This document shows positions 12,001-20,440 of a stretch of 64,000 nt of DNA, piece by piece. The DNA is taken from positions 3,574,350-3,638,349 of the forward strand of contig NC_037647.1 in assembly GCF_003254395.2 (NCBI RefSeq), read 5' to 3'. Origin of the DNA: Apis mellifera (lineage: Eukaryota > Arthropoda > Insecta > Hymenoptera > Apidae). The notes beneath the pieces were generated by a model. That model was not told where the DNA came from and made no database searches. It saw only the letters and a list, made by a program, of their open reading frames with translations. The translations under genes were made by a program, and so were the position numbers. Every line of letters starts with the position of its first letter. The stretch's first letter is position 1.

Positions 12001-14102
12001 TTTAATTTTGTCGAGAAAATTTAAAAAATTTAGAAATCTATTTCATTTTATTTCAAATTTGTTTCATTGAATTAATGTATCAGTGTTTCTTAATTCATTC
12101 GAAAGAATGCTTTGGTGATATTTGATAAACATTTTAGTCGTTGCTGTTTTTGACCATTCTTGCTTTGGGGGTAGCTACTATCGTACCTCCAACTAGCATC
12201 TCTGAAAAATCGACGAGCGACATAGCGCAAAAGATAATTGCCGATAATCAAGCGCAACCGAATTCTCAGGATGAAATTGGCGAAAAAAAAGTGACGAAAA
12301 GAAGTTACGGTTGGAGTCCGTGGAATTATTATAGTTATGGCTGGCCCTGGTACGTAGATTTTCGCAAGAAATTTTGCAATCTTAAGTTTTGCGGAAAAAA
12401 TAACCGTTTGCTTCAAAGATTCTTGCAGATTTTGTAACAGGAAGTTAAGAATATTTTGCATGATATTAATTTCCTGCTATTTTAAAAATATTTGTGTATT
12501 TTAATTTAATTTCTAATAATCATTTGAGACTATAATAAAAAAAAAATGTTTGTTTTAATAAAAAAACTTTTGAAAATCTGTACAACTGTATGTTTGTACA
12601 AATAATAAAAAATTTTAATTTTAAAATATTTTGAAATAATAAAATTATTATTTTTAATACATATATTTTCATTTTTTTACAAGAATATCTGAAATCTATG
12701 AAAAAATGAAAATAATAATGTTTTTTGTATGAAAATATATACAAAATATCATTTTAGGTACGCCATAGGATGGTATCCAAGTTGGCCATATTATGGTCAT
12801 GGATTTGGTTATGGTGGATATGGACATGGATATGGTGGATATGGTGGATATATTGGATATCGTGGATACGGCGGATGGTACAAAGGATGGTAAATTGGAA
12901 AAAAAATCATTTAAAATGTTTCCATAATCTTATAATACACAATTCTTCTTATCACTTAAGTTTTTGCACCAATCAAGTATACATTAGCTTAATTTAAATT
13001 TATAATTGTACATTAAGCATTATGTACATTGAATGTTACAATTTTAAGACTGAAATAACACAACTTTGGATATCCAAATAATATAAATAAATAAAATATA
13101 TATGATTTACATAGTAAAATAATTTCACTCAATATTTGTCCGATTTTATCATTCAATTTTGTTCTTTAAATTATTAATCGTATTAACTGTACAATTATTA
13201 TTCACGATTCAATTATTACACGATATAATTATTATTCATATTTGTAAAAAAAAAAAAAAAATGGGATTACAGAAGGAATGAAATAATTTATACATACCCT
13301 TAAACGTTTCTTTATATAAGTTGACAATATTTCTTCACAAATAGTCAAATTTTTATCTGTATCCTGTAGAACAAATAATTATAATAGATTTGAAAAACAA
13401 TTTTTTAATGCTTGCAATCAACCTTTAAAATAGTTGTCAGCTCTTTGATCTTCTGTAGTTTAGCTTGTTGTTGCTCAGATAAATTATTGCACACTCGTTG
13501 TGAATTAATTGCGTACATCTCAAAACGCAACAGAAAACGTATCACTTTTTTCACTTTCGCGTTCGTAATCCATAGCATTTGTGCAATCGAATATTTTACA
13601 TGTACCTGATATGCAGCATAGTGTTGCTTAGATACAAAAGAAACAACAAAGACTTTATTGGATTTCTCTATAATGATTTTATATAATTTGGATTTTGGAT
13701 AATTTTTGATTTAGAAATAACTGAATTTTTTTAACCTATTAATATGTAAAAATACAAAGTATGTAATTGTAATTGTAATTTATTTCATACTTTTCATTTT
13801 TAACATCTGTTGCATTGAAGAAATCTGTAATATATAATGGATAATCTATTTTATCGACAAGGAGAAATTTGATATTTTGTTACTACAGACGGGATGCAAA
13901 GACTACAAATAAAAAATTTCCATATGTAATCCATGATAGAAGAAAAACATGATGTACTTCATATCACACATTTAGAAAATTTTCGAAAAAAAAATTATCT
14001 ATCATAGTCCGTACGATTTATTAGAATTTACATAGAAACTACATTTACCTCATCATCGAAAGATAAAAATAAAAAATACTTAAACACACTACGAATTTTC
14101 AT
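6011..14102 (-). CDS. small coiled-coil protein, six exons, with nested genes
   Basis: I do not recognise this gene; it is assembled from splice signals. Exons in minus order are 14102-14049, 13824-13791, 13667-13606, 13518-13423, 13363-13298 and 6103-6011, 405 nt in all, encoding 134 aa and ending in TAA. Donors include GAG|GTAAAT, CAG|GTACAT and AGG|GTATGT; acceptors include TTACAG and CTACAG. Phases match at every junction. Residues about 60-134 are rich in Gln, Lys, Glu and Leu with heptad-like spacing, suggesting a coiled coil (for example EQQQAKLQKIKELTTILK and the last exon). The first exon's ATG has an upstream in-frame stop, but its residues 1-14 are hydrophobic and may be fortuitous, so the true start could lie further upstream or at a Met in exon 2. 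The intron 13519-13605 is 87 nt, in phase and stop-free. The last intron spans 6104-13297 and contains two other genes. The far exon is the least certain join. Confidence 0.5.
6104..6678 (-). other. intron end and downstream flank of the nested acidic-protein gene
   Basis: Very AT-rich sequence between the acceptor of the host gene's last exon and the stop of the nested gene. On the minus strand a 20-nt block near 6505-6524 has an acceptor-like ACTTTATAG and a donor-like TTAG|GTAAAT, but no reading frame through it joins the last exon sensibly. No other feature seen. Confidence 0.4.
6679..9462 (-). CDS. large secreted, acidic, low-complexity protein
   Basis: Single-exon frame of 927 aa. The frame is open seven codons further up, but only from GTG; the first ATG is at 9462 and opens directly on a signal peptide (MKLSMFHVLCYLCVLTALVLS). 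An RDKR furin-type site at about residues 53-56 is followed by a compact hydrophobic segment (ALGLILSGLAQVFGYTVNPV, 57-76). A second non-repetitive block, RFTGVVNFGNGTG, starts near 124, with N-glycosylation sequons NGT and NNST. A proline-rich stretch follows, then a charged helix with coiled-coil character (EDRLAELERKQEEQ, about 270), then several hundred residues dominated by Glu, Asp, Lys, Arg and Asn. Inference: an extracellular, proteolytically processed protein with a short conserved head and a rapidly evolving disordered tail. I do not recognise the family; function unknown. It lies inside an intron of the coiled-coil gene, on the same strand. Confidence 0.8.
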   Translation of the reverse strand: MKLSMFHVLCYLCVLTALVLSAKSDWKNQPVSNPSSSIQETREKKPLDASNPRDKRALGLILSGLAQVFGYTVNPVQIASLPNPATESDETRGGTQSSGTQANSTQSNGSSSTTAAPRQRETIRFTGVVNFGNGTGVLTQLQQYETLFHGGNNNSTSATTSATSSATQSPQVDPRIPLVVKIPLPVVPQPDLQPVPQPPLPEIPPQDIMLSYPAPIVPVRKEQQTRRKNLTEKVTVQNQTIQNGMDVRSQPPSTTVVVQTENPRWKKEYEDRLAELERKQEEQAKKLREQEWYRNRQKEDNYNYKEKGKEYDERGKQIGGQHSECRREEEESDKGKQSEEEEDDQSRENEEKIREYSTSEKTKKPEESEEEEEEGYQNYENDDVYKKDMPQLNENYTSIQYNEPLPLSEDDEQRRPEDLRNSYGEPLYNRELFDDGFVNFFGNQPLRDIYNSPFPNSKEKISEEEEDPRENRKHEDRSDEREEENIPARNKYEEYSLEEDTNTKRKDENDFEPSKKYFTNVETNNKNQFEERGTIEEMEFGKYMPLIVPVRYLTAPEELRKAKEKSSSMEKSKKDNNVLETGITKKISKWRSKKENLKPIISLPEKPKQLHEGEQKDLQIWPPPFDFVLDSTIHTNVVQAKFNHNDSTEIPNIRQKPESFSKKKEERQERNRILSNSTQKSYDSPEDIYYQRFKNDHKHKIVSEKQLNKPINIERSNRTHFKTEVKEVKKFEQNDDGKESPQFHEHYKYISNNNYKNTERPNIDIQHSSKQQIPNSLPFQNFESLKHNIEKNEPFVEDKNRINNKNQIMQDVQQKFDPPIIFDPRENYSFFDFNENIHGFNHGRENDRLSEVFESNKRIENKRAIGLTIPQQDVYYYDESLTKFSNEPESKSVKVRENNYSNGAMKMHQEQIGPSESISYINYPSIL
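9463..11921. other. intergenic/intronic spacer
   Basis: This sequence lies between the starts of the divergent nested genes (minus-strand acidic protein, plus-strand Gly/Tyr peptide), still inside the putative host intron. The 5' flank of the acidic-protein gene near 9.50-9.54 kb contains a TCATTC initiator-like sequence on the minus strand but no TATA box. No coding frame here is supported. Confidence 0.45.
11922..11977 (+). promoter_or_regulatory. TATA promoter and short 5' UTR of Gly/Tyr peptide gene
   Basis: TATAAAAG occurs at 11922-11929. Initiator-like TCACAC (11948-11953) sits about 28 bases downstream, and a second candidate, TCAGTC, at 11964-11969. The ATG follows at 11978. A strong TATA box with a short leader suits a tightly regulated, highly expressed secretory gene. 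Confidence 0.65.
11978..12893 (+). CDS. secreted Gly/Tyr/Trp-rich peptide precursor
   Basis: The join is 11978-11989, 12138-12349, 12758-12893 (360 nt, 119 aa), with donors CTG|GTAAGG and CTG|GTACGT and acceptors ATTTTAG and CATTTTAG; all phases agree. Exon 1 encodes only MNFL, and the signal peptide continues in exon 2 (residues 1 to about 20). Residues 21-57 are an acidic/polar pro-segment ending VTKR, a dibasic cleavage site at 58-59. The predicted product, 60-119, is built from Gly, Tyr and Trp, with repeated GYGGYG-type units and a C-terminal GGWYKGW; it has no cysteine and little charge. Such composition is seen in some insect and nematode antimicrobial or neuropeptide-like peptides and in cuticle or silk-like proteins, so the role is open. 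The gene lies inside the large intron of the minus-strand coiled-coil gene. Confidence 0.8.
12894..13297 (+). other. 3' UTR of Gly/Tyr peptide gene, then spacer
   Basis: Downstream of the TAA at 12891-12893, AATAAA-type signals occur near 13086-13095. An A-run of about 16 bases lies at 13247-13261. There is no further coding signal before the minus-strand exon that begins at 13298. Confidence 0.5.
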
Positions 14103-15014
14103 TGATTAAGATTCTAAAAAAAAATTTGATGTCTTATTCAATAATAAATAAGCTAAGAAATTAATGTAGACATAAACAGACAATAGATACATACAATATA
14201 TGCAATATACTTTCTATAATAAAGAGTATATATGCAATATATGCTCTTTATTATTAATATAACAATTAAAGACATGAAAAAACATTTCTCATGAATTTTG
14301 CTTAATATTAAAGCTACAAAACATTTAACTATTGATGCCAAGAAAATCAAAAAACAAAAAATAGCACGAAAAACTTAACATGCGATAATCGCAATCAAAT
14401 TGCATCTAACAATATGAGACATAGATATATCATTTCGTACATATATCAATATTACATACAATTATTATTATTAAAACATAAAATATTAATAATTACAAAG
14501 ATAAAAATATAAAAATAAAATAAAATATATTCATACACAGAAAGCAGAAAGAATGAACATTTCCCAAACATGATACAAATTCGGAAAGTAGCGCCATCAT
14601 AAGATTGTTAGAAGAACGCAGAAAATAAATACCGACAACATACAAATTAATGCGCCATCTTACGGAATTCCCTAAAATAAGGAAATGAAAAGCAGCAAAC
14701 AAACACTACAGCTACGCCATCTAAAATACTACAAACCACTTACGTACACAATATTATCTTATAAAGATATATATAAAAAATATATCTTTAAAGATACAAA
14801 TATAAAAAATCTTATAATTTTTAATATTAAATAATGAAACAAGAATGTTACACATAACAATCTCGAATAAATAAAAAATTATATTTACCAAATATGTAAC
14901 CGCGATCGCAGCCAATTAGCTCATATTATTTCTTATAAAATATATAATTGTAACACCGATTTAGCTTCAAAATGATATAATTATATATTGTACATTAAAT
15001 AAATATGATTTCCC
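14103..15014. other. AT-rich flank with evenly spaced CGCCATC motifs
   Basis: No coding region is supported. CGCCATC (GATGGCG on the minus strand) occurs at 14592-14598, 14653-14659 and 14715-14721, spaced 61 and 62 bp apart. A minus-strand donor, CATATTTG|GTAAAT, ends at 14889 and could close an untranslated exon of the coiled-coil gene, but its acceptor or start is unclear. Confidence 0.4.
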
Positions 15015-15053
15015 GGGTCTCACCGCGTGGAGGTTGCTGCGTATTGGAGACCC
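15015..15053. other. GGGTCTC/GAGACCC inverted repeat
   Basis: A perfect 7-bp stem, GGGTCTC at 15015-15021 and GAGACCC at 15047-15053, encloses a GC-rich 25-base loop. It stands out in otherwise very AT-rich DNA. It could be a structured RNA element or a remnant of a mobile element; nothing decides between these. Confidence 0.4.
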
Positions 15054-15089
15054 ACCCTAACCACGACGTCCCATCCACCCTCCATTTGC

Positions 15090-16165
15090 ACGAAAATTTA
15101 TTAATTCATAAATAAATTCTCCATTTGATGTATGTTTGCAAAACGTCCAAACTTTTGATCGTTGTGCAACACGAGCAACAAAAGGAGCCGTAAGAAAAGA
15201 AACCGGCGCGGAAGACTAAACCTGAAAATAAAATTTAAATCAAGAGAATTTCTATCAATATTTTACATTTCCATCGACATGAAAATGAAAAATGATTGAT
15301 AGAAAAAGGGCAGGCAAAAAAAAAAGAAAAAGAAAAAACAAGCGAAATAAGCATCCCAGAAAGCACTACACCCATCTACTTATCTACAGTATCTACTTTT
15401 CTACAATATACTACTTTATTTAATAAAGTAGTATCTTGATTGTACATGTACTTAATTTTAAAAACGTTTTCTTTAATCAATATCATTTTCAACAAAATCT
15501 TTTTCCCTTGTAAAAAAATCCTGAAACAAATTTAAATTAAAAGTATAACATTAACATTTTACTTATTCTAAAAAGCTTTTCTCCCTCTCTTTCCTAGTTA
15601 AACATTTTGTTTGTAATTCTGTTTATTGAAAATCTAACAAATTCTCTTCATAACCATATCTACATTCACACTGACGACACACAATTTTCAAAAAATTTGA
15701 TACGAGATAAACCACATGTGGCAAGAGGAAAATACAAATCAGGATATATCAATGATAGTTAGTGAACAAAGTCACGTAGCTATCAAGTATCAAATATTTG
15801 CTTATAACGAGGAAGTTAAGGATGACAGGATGATCATATTGCCTTGAAAAATAGGAAAACTATTGGTTTGGAAAACGAAACAGAGTAGGAAAGGCGAAAT
15901 TGCCTTTTTTAATAAAAAGAAGAACAAAACACGGTTTACAAATCCTATATTTTTTATAACCTACCCTACCTAATATAAAAATTAGAATATTTATTTGATG
16001 ATGAGATGTAATCCATTTCGTTGAAAAGTGAGGAGGATACCTGAAACAGACTATACAACAGAATTAGTGAAACTCAAACAACAAAAATAATTAATTTTCA
16101 ACAAATGAAGAGATCACACGTTATTTCCTATCTATTTTTTCCTGTTTATTTTCTTCAATTCATAC
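15090..16165 (-). other. cluster of possible minus-strand terminal exons
   Basis: On the minus strand, four acceptor-like sites, each TTTCAG or TTACAG followed by G, start short open stretches at 15221, 15520, 16040 and 16165. Each is followed within about 20-125 bases by AATAAA (plus-strand TTTATT at 15097-15102, 15415-15420, 15990-15995 and 16145-16150). The first three also read in one frame for 15-41 residues to a stop. This could be a set of alternative 3' ends or chance in AT-rich DNA. Confidence 0.25.
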
Positions 16166-16450
16166 CTGTAACAAACTCAATTACCAGATTAGTAATTAAA
16201 AAATAATTATTAATTAAAAAAAAAAAATCAAATTATCAAAATGTTGTTAAGCAATTCATGATTTTAAATGAAAGATATTTATTGATAAGAAAGAAATGCA
16301 ATTTTTAACAGTATTTTCAATAACAAACGCACTTGATAAGGGGGCGCTGAAAAGAGAAAAACGACGAAAAGGTAACCAGAAGGGTTACCAAAATAATTAT
16401 CCACTCAATGTGAACCCGAACAAACCGTGAGTGGAATTTTCTTTTTATTT

Positions 16451-17113
16451 CGCAACACTATTATACTAAAATCTCAAAAGAAAACGCGAAGAGTGCTTTA
16501 TTATACTTCAAATGCAATTCTTTATCAAGAAAAGAAAGATAAAAAAAAAGAAAGAAAGAAAGAAAGATAAAAAATTCGCGAAAACATATACGAAACTCTG
16601 ATAAAATAATTTATGCACTCATTATTTTATTGTAGACGCAACACTAAATGCGGAAGATTGCAGCCATACTCAGAGACTGCCGTCGTACAATCACCCTTTG
16701 TACAGCCTTTTTGACTGTAATAGGTGATTCAGGAACGAGCTGGAACGTATTTCCACAATCCAAGTGGAAGAAATATGGGCAATTTGGACAAATAAACGCA
16801 ACACTACTATAAAAAACGCGATCATTCATCAACGCAACACTAATTCTTCAAATGAATTTAATTAATAAACAAAATTTAATGAATTTAATATTATTATTCT
16901 ATAAATCTAAAAAGCTATTTGAAATATCACGATATCATAAATTGATATAATAAGAAAGAATAAATTCAAGTTCAAATATTCAAAAAAATAAATAAATAAA
17001 TAAATAAATAAATAAAAAATAAACTAATTCATAATGAAAATAATTAAAAGCAATCGCGATAATTTTTTCAACGCAACTCTAATTCAACCCGTTATTAATC
17101 AATCGCAACACTA
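16451..17113. repeat. dispersed CGCAACACTA motif cluster
   Basis: The decamer CGCAACACTA occurs exactly at 16451, 16637, 16797, 16833 and 17104, with a one-base variant (CGCAACTCTA) at 17072. Several copies share extended flanks of the type CGCGAT..TTCATCAACGCAACACTAATTC, so this looks like a decayed repeat. An (AAAT)n microsatellite lies at 16986-17015 and a GAAA run at about 16550-16566. Confidence 0.6.
16644..16829 (-). CDS. possible small CxxC..HxxC protein or pseudo-ORF
   Basis: An ATG at 16829 opens a 61-residue frame with the motif CPNCPYFFHLDC (C-x2-C-x4-H-x2-C), which resembles but does not match a zinc knuckle (C-x2-C-x4-H-x4-C). The stop at 16644 lies within one CGCAACACTA copy, and a second copy lies inside the N-terminal part. 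AATAAA follows on the minus strand. No family is recognised; it may be a fragment of a mobile element or a chance frame. Confidence 0.2.
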   Translation of the reverse strand: MNDRVFYSSVAFICPNCPYFFHLDCGNTFQLVPESPITVKKAVQRVIVRRQSLSMAAIFRI

Positions 17114-17640
17114 ATGCAAATTTGCCCGCGATTTGCCCATGATGACTGGATGAACGATGGGCCAGCATGCAAATTGGCCAAGACGATACAACATATACTA
17201 CGTATTACTAAACGAGCACAATGACAAAGTAGTAACAATGACTTCCCATTCTTTGGACCCAGACAAGATCCAAAAAATGAGAAACCATTCGTTGCAGCCC
17301 CTCTTCGTGACAGTTTGTCGAGGCCTCTTCGGTCTTCCTCCTTCGGGCGCAATGCCCGCTGAAACTTAAATCTAGGCTCGAGATTCACTAATCGCAAATC
17401 AAAGAAAAAAAGGAAAAAAAAAGGGACTAAGTCGCGGAAGCTAAGTGCACATGGACGACCAACGATCGCAATGATCATTCTCCGTACATGCACAGAATCT
17501 CGAGCGCAACGTTCGTTTCGAAAGCAAATCACGACCGCGACCGCGAAATTCGAAAAATCGATGAGCAAAGCCAGAGACGAATGGCATAATCGTCCATTTA
17601 TCGCAGCTTTTCCCTCGATTTATCAAATTTTATTTCCTGA
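17114..17640. other. GC-richer island with no assignable gene
   Basis: Both strands are open for long stretches because of the base composition, but the longest frame (minus, 17095-17568) opens only from a TTG, not an ATG, and shows no domain. The block is compositionally distinct from its AT-rich surroundings, which would suit an inserted or older mobile sequence. Confidence 0.3.
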
Positions 17641-17642
17641 AA

Positions 17643-17694
17643 CAGGTTGTCACGCGAAAAACGCGCCTACCCGATCAGAGACTGTGACAACCTG
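17643..17694. repeat. perfect 11-bp inverted repeat
   Basis: CAGGTTGTCAC at 17643-17653 and GTGACAACCTG at 17684-17694 are exact reverse complements separated by 30 bases. The spacer itself contains the small palindrome CGCG...CGCG. This could be the ends of a tiny inverted-repeat element or an RNA hairpin. Three CCCGGG-type sites follow within about 230 bases. Confidence 0.6.
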
Positions 17695-18468
17695 CCCGGC
17701 CCTACCTACTTATAATTAACAGACATGCCAGAAGTATACTACCTATCCTACCTAACCCTATATTTAAAAAATGGCAAAACAGGCACACCAACACACTCAT
17801 TCCACGATTCTCACGCATAACACCCGGGCGCAAAAGCCTACACTAGGGAAAACGTCCCGGGACGCCTCCGACACCCGGGCTTGGCACACTACTCGCACAC
17901 TCTAACTTTACGTACCATTTTCCTGAAATCGACTGACGATGGCTAGCGACCATTGCGTGAAACGCGACAAAAATGCGTGTAAGAAATCTACATTTTAATT
18001 CTGAATATTTATAAATATGTAATATTTTCTACTAAAATACTAGTCACCAGACTAAACGGTATCATTATTGTGAATCAAAATTGTACCATTATTGTAAATT
18101 GAGAATAAAGATTAATAATCTTGTTATTTATTAATTATTCGCAATATTTAATTCATTAATTGCGAATGTGATTCTAAAAAGGGATTGAACAGTGCAAGAA
18201 ATAATAATTGAAACGACGCAATTCCACAGCCTAACCACACACACACAATGTGGAAACTACCTCGTGCACGATACACTAACGCATCGCCAGTCGCTAAAAA
18301 ATTTGTATTAACTTATGAACTAGGTCATCATACCCATTGCCTCTCCCTCACTCAAGTAACACCTGGGCACGTGAGTGAGTTCCTGGCAGTGAACACGGAA
18401 AGGGTTAAATCTGAAAATCCTGAGCTAAAAAGAAATATTAATATATCCAGTTTTGTATCTAACGGGCT

Positions 18469-18693
18469 AATATTCTTTCACTTTGCATTATATTCTTATT
18501 ATATTTCAAATTATTTGTGATTCTACTTTATATTATTTTATTTTATTAATTGAACAAGTTATTGAAATTTTAATTCTTAATATTCTTTCACTTTGCATTA
18601 TATTCTTATTATATTTCAAATAATTATATTTGTGACTCTACTCTATATTTATATATTTCATTAATTGAACAAGTTATTGAAATTTTAATTCTT
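18469..18693 (+). repeat. 110-bp tandem duplication
   Basis: A unit beginning AATATTCTTTCACTTTGC repeats at 18469 and 18579. Both copies end in TTGAACAAGTTATTGAAATT followed by TTAATTCTTAATATT. Copy 1 has TGATTCTA where copy 2 has TGACTCTA. Confidence 0.85.
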
Positions 18694-19374
18694 AATATTG
18701 AATTTAAAAAAGAATTAGAATTATTCATTGTAATTTAACATAAATATTAATAGAAATATCCTCAGGCGATTCCTTCATCAGAGCATATTTTTTATATTTT
18801 CATAAAAATAGTATTCAAAACTTATTGCTCTGATTCTAAAATCTATCTGTCGCGAAATATCTTCTTGCACAAAATTTAATTCATATTTCTGAATTACGAA
18901 ACGAAGAAAATTTCAACTTTACTGTCTACAAATGTTGTAAGTCATATTAAAGTTATTATTATATAAAATTTATTATTTATCATATCACAATAATCAAATT
19001 ATATATAAAATATATAAAATATATTTGATCCAATAACTTAAAATGTTATTCTCAAGAATTTTGAATAATAAAAATTCAAATTAATTATTGTATTATATTA
19101 ATACAATAATTATTATACGCATTACTGACATTAGAAAATTACTAAACATTTTATATTAATCAAAAACGCGAAACGCAAGAAGATCCTAGCCTGAACTAAT
19201 AAATAAAACACAAAAGAAATAATTGTTACTACTCACGGATATTATAAACAAATATCCGCGGTCATTGTGCTCGTGCAAAATTCTACGTATACAACCAGTC
19301 ATCCGTGTCGATTCGGATCTTTCATCCTACGACATGATTGAATGACCGGAGGAACCAAAAAGCATGCGACTCAC

Positions 19375-19433
19375 CATACGATGCGACGAACGCCTTCACT
19401 GTGTTGTAGCCCCAGAAGTCATCGAGAAGAAGC
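19375..19433 (-). other. exon-like block, minus strand
   Basis: A 59-nt block is bordered by an acceptor, GATGACAG|G, and a donor, TATG|GTGAGTC. One frame reads LLLDDFWGYNTVKAFVASY, which looks protein-like. A second frame ends in a stop. A downstream candidate (minus, about 18346-18394, acceptor CACTGCCAG, donor GG|GTATGATG) would add a few codons and then a stop. No full gene can be built. Confidence 0.3.
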
Positions 19434-19617
19434 CTGTCATCAGGTAGGAGGATGGAAGAAATCTGTGACAAAACGTCATCAATTTAAAACACGGTTCTCG
19501 TTATTCAAACAAATTGAAATATGAAACTATTAAATTTGCAATATGTAATAATGATACGTATTGAAATTATGATTGATTTCTGTTTAAAAGAATAAAACAT
19601 TTAGATAGAAAAAAAGA

Positions 19618-20440
19618 TAATTACCTCTTCGCGTGATGGATGATCGCCTTATTTTCTTCAAAGAAGCACTGATTCTACCCTGTACCGAAAACGAATATTC
19701 AAAATAAAAAAATAAAAATAACAAACTATTAACGCGTTCGTACATATTCTGTAATCGGCGAACAAGCACTGATTCTAATTTCGCGTTTCATTATTCTAAT
19801 TAAATTTAATCAGAGCTATTGTGCTTTAAAAAATATTAAAAATATTATGACGAAGCAAACACTGATTCTACTTAACCACATTGCGCGTGGTCGCAAATAT
19901 TTTTTAAGATTAAAGTCCAAGAAAAACTTTCATCAGCATCTGCAATCAAATATAAAATATTCTATGTAATTTTTTTCTTAAAAATATAATATTCGTTATT
20001 TAAAATCTTGGAATAGCAAAAAATATAACTATGTTCAACTACTTAAAACTTTAATAAACATAAAAATAGTTTGATATAAAAAGTTAAGTTTCTAATAAAT
20101 TTTAATAATAATAAAAATATAAAAGATTAAAATCTAAAAAATGAGAATCTAATGATTTCTCTTACCTCTTCGCGTGATGGATGATCGCCGTATTCTCTTG
20201 AGAGAAGCACTGACTCTACTCTGTACCGAAAACGAATATTTATAAAAAGAAAAAAATAAAAATAACAAACTAATAACGCGTCCGTATAAATTATAATCGG
20301 CGAACAAACACTGATTCTACCTTCGCGTTTCATTATTCTAATTAAATTTAATCAGAGCTATTGTGCTCTAAAAAATATTAAAAATACTATGACGAAGCAA
20401 ACACTGATTCTATTAACCGCATTGCGCGCGGTCACAAATA
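19618..20440 (-). repeat. 540-bp tandem duplication carrying a duplicated exon-like block
   Basis: About 19618-19890 and 20157-20440 are diverged copies offset by 540 bp. Each holds a 55-nt minus-strand block with conserved borders: acceptor CGGTACAG and donor GAAGAG|GTAA. In the frame with AGA first, the two copies read GRISASLKKIRRSSITRR and SRVSASLKRIRRSSITRR; two of the differing codons are synonymous and the others are conservative. 55 nt is not a multiple of three, so including both or either would shift a coding frame. A non-coding transcript is equally possible. Confidence 0.65.

Larger units (their letters stand above)
18169..20411 (-). repeat. TGATTCTA (TAGAATCA) motif cluster
   Basis: The octamer occurs at 18169, 18518, 18831, 19670, 19770, 19863, 20312 and 20404, plus TGACTCTA variants near 18633 and at 20210. 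Five copies are explained by the 540-bp duplication below. Within each copy, however, the motif itself recurs about every 90-100 bp, as AAGCACTGATTCTA or AAACACTGATTCTA. Confidence 0.6.

Noticed and set aside
17095..17568. 157-codon minus-strand frame
   Set aside because: Opens from TTG, has no domain, and overlaps open frames on the other strand; composition explains it.
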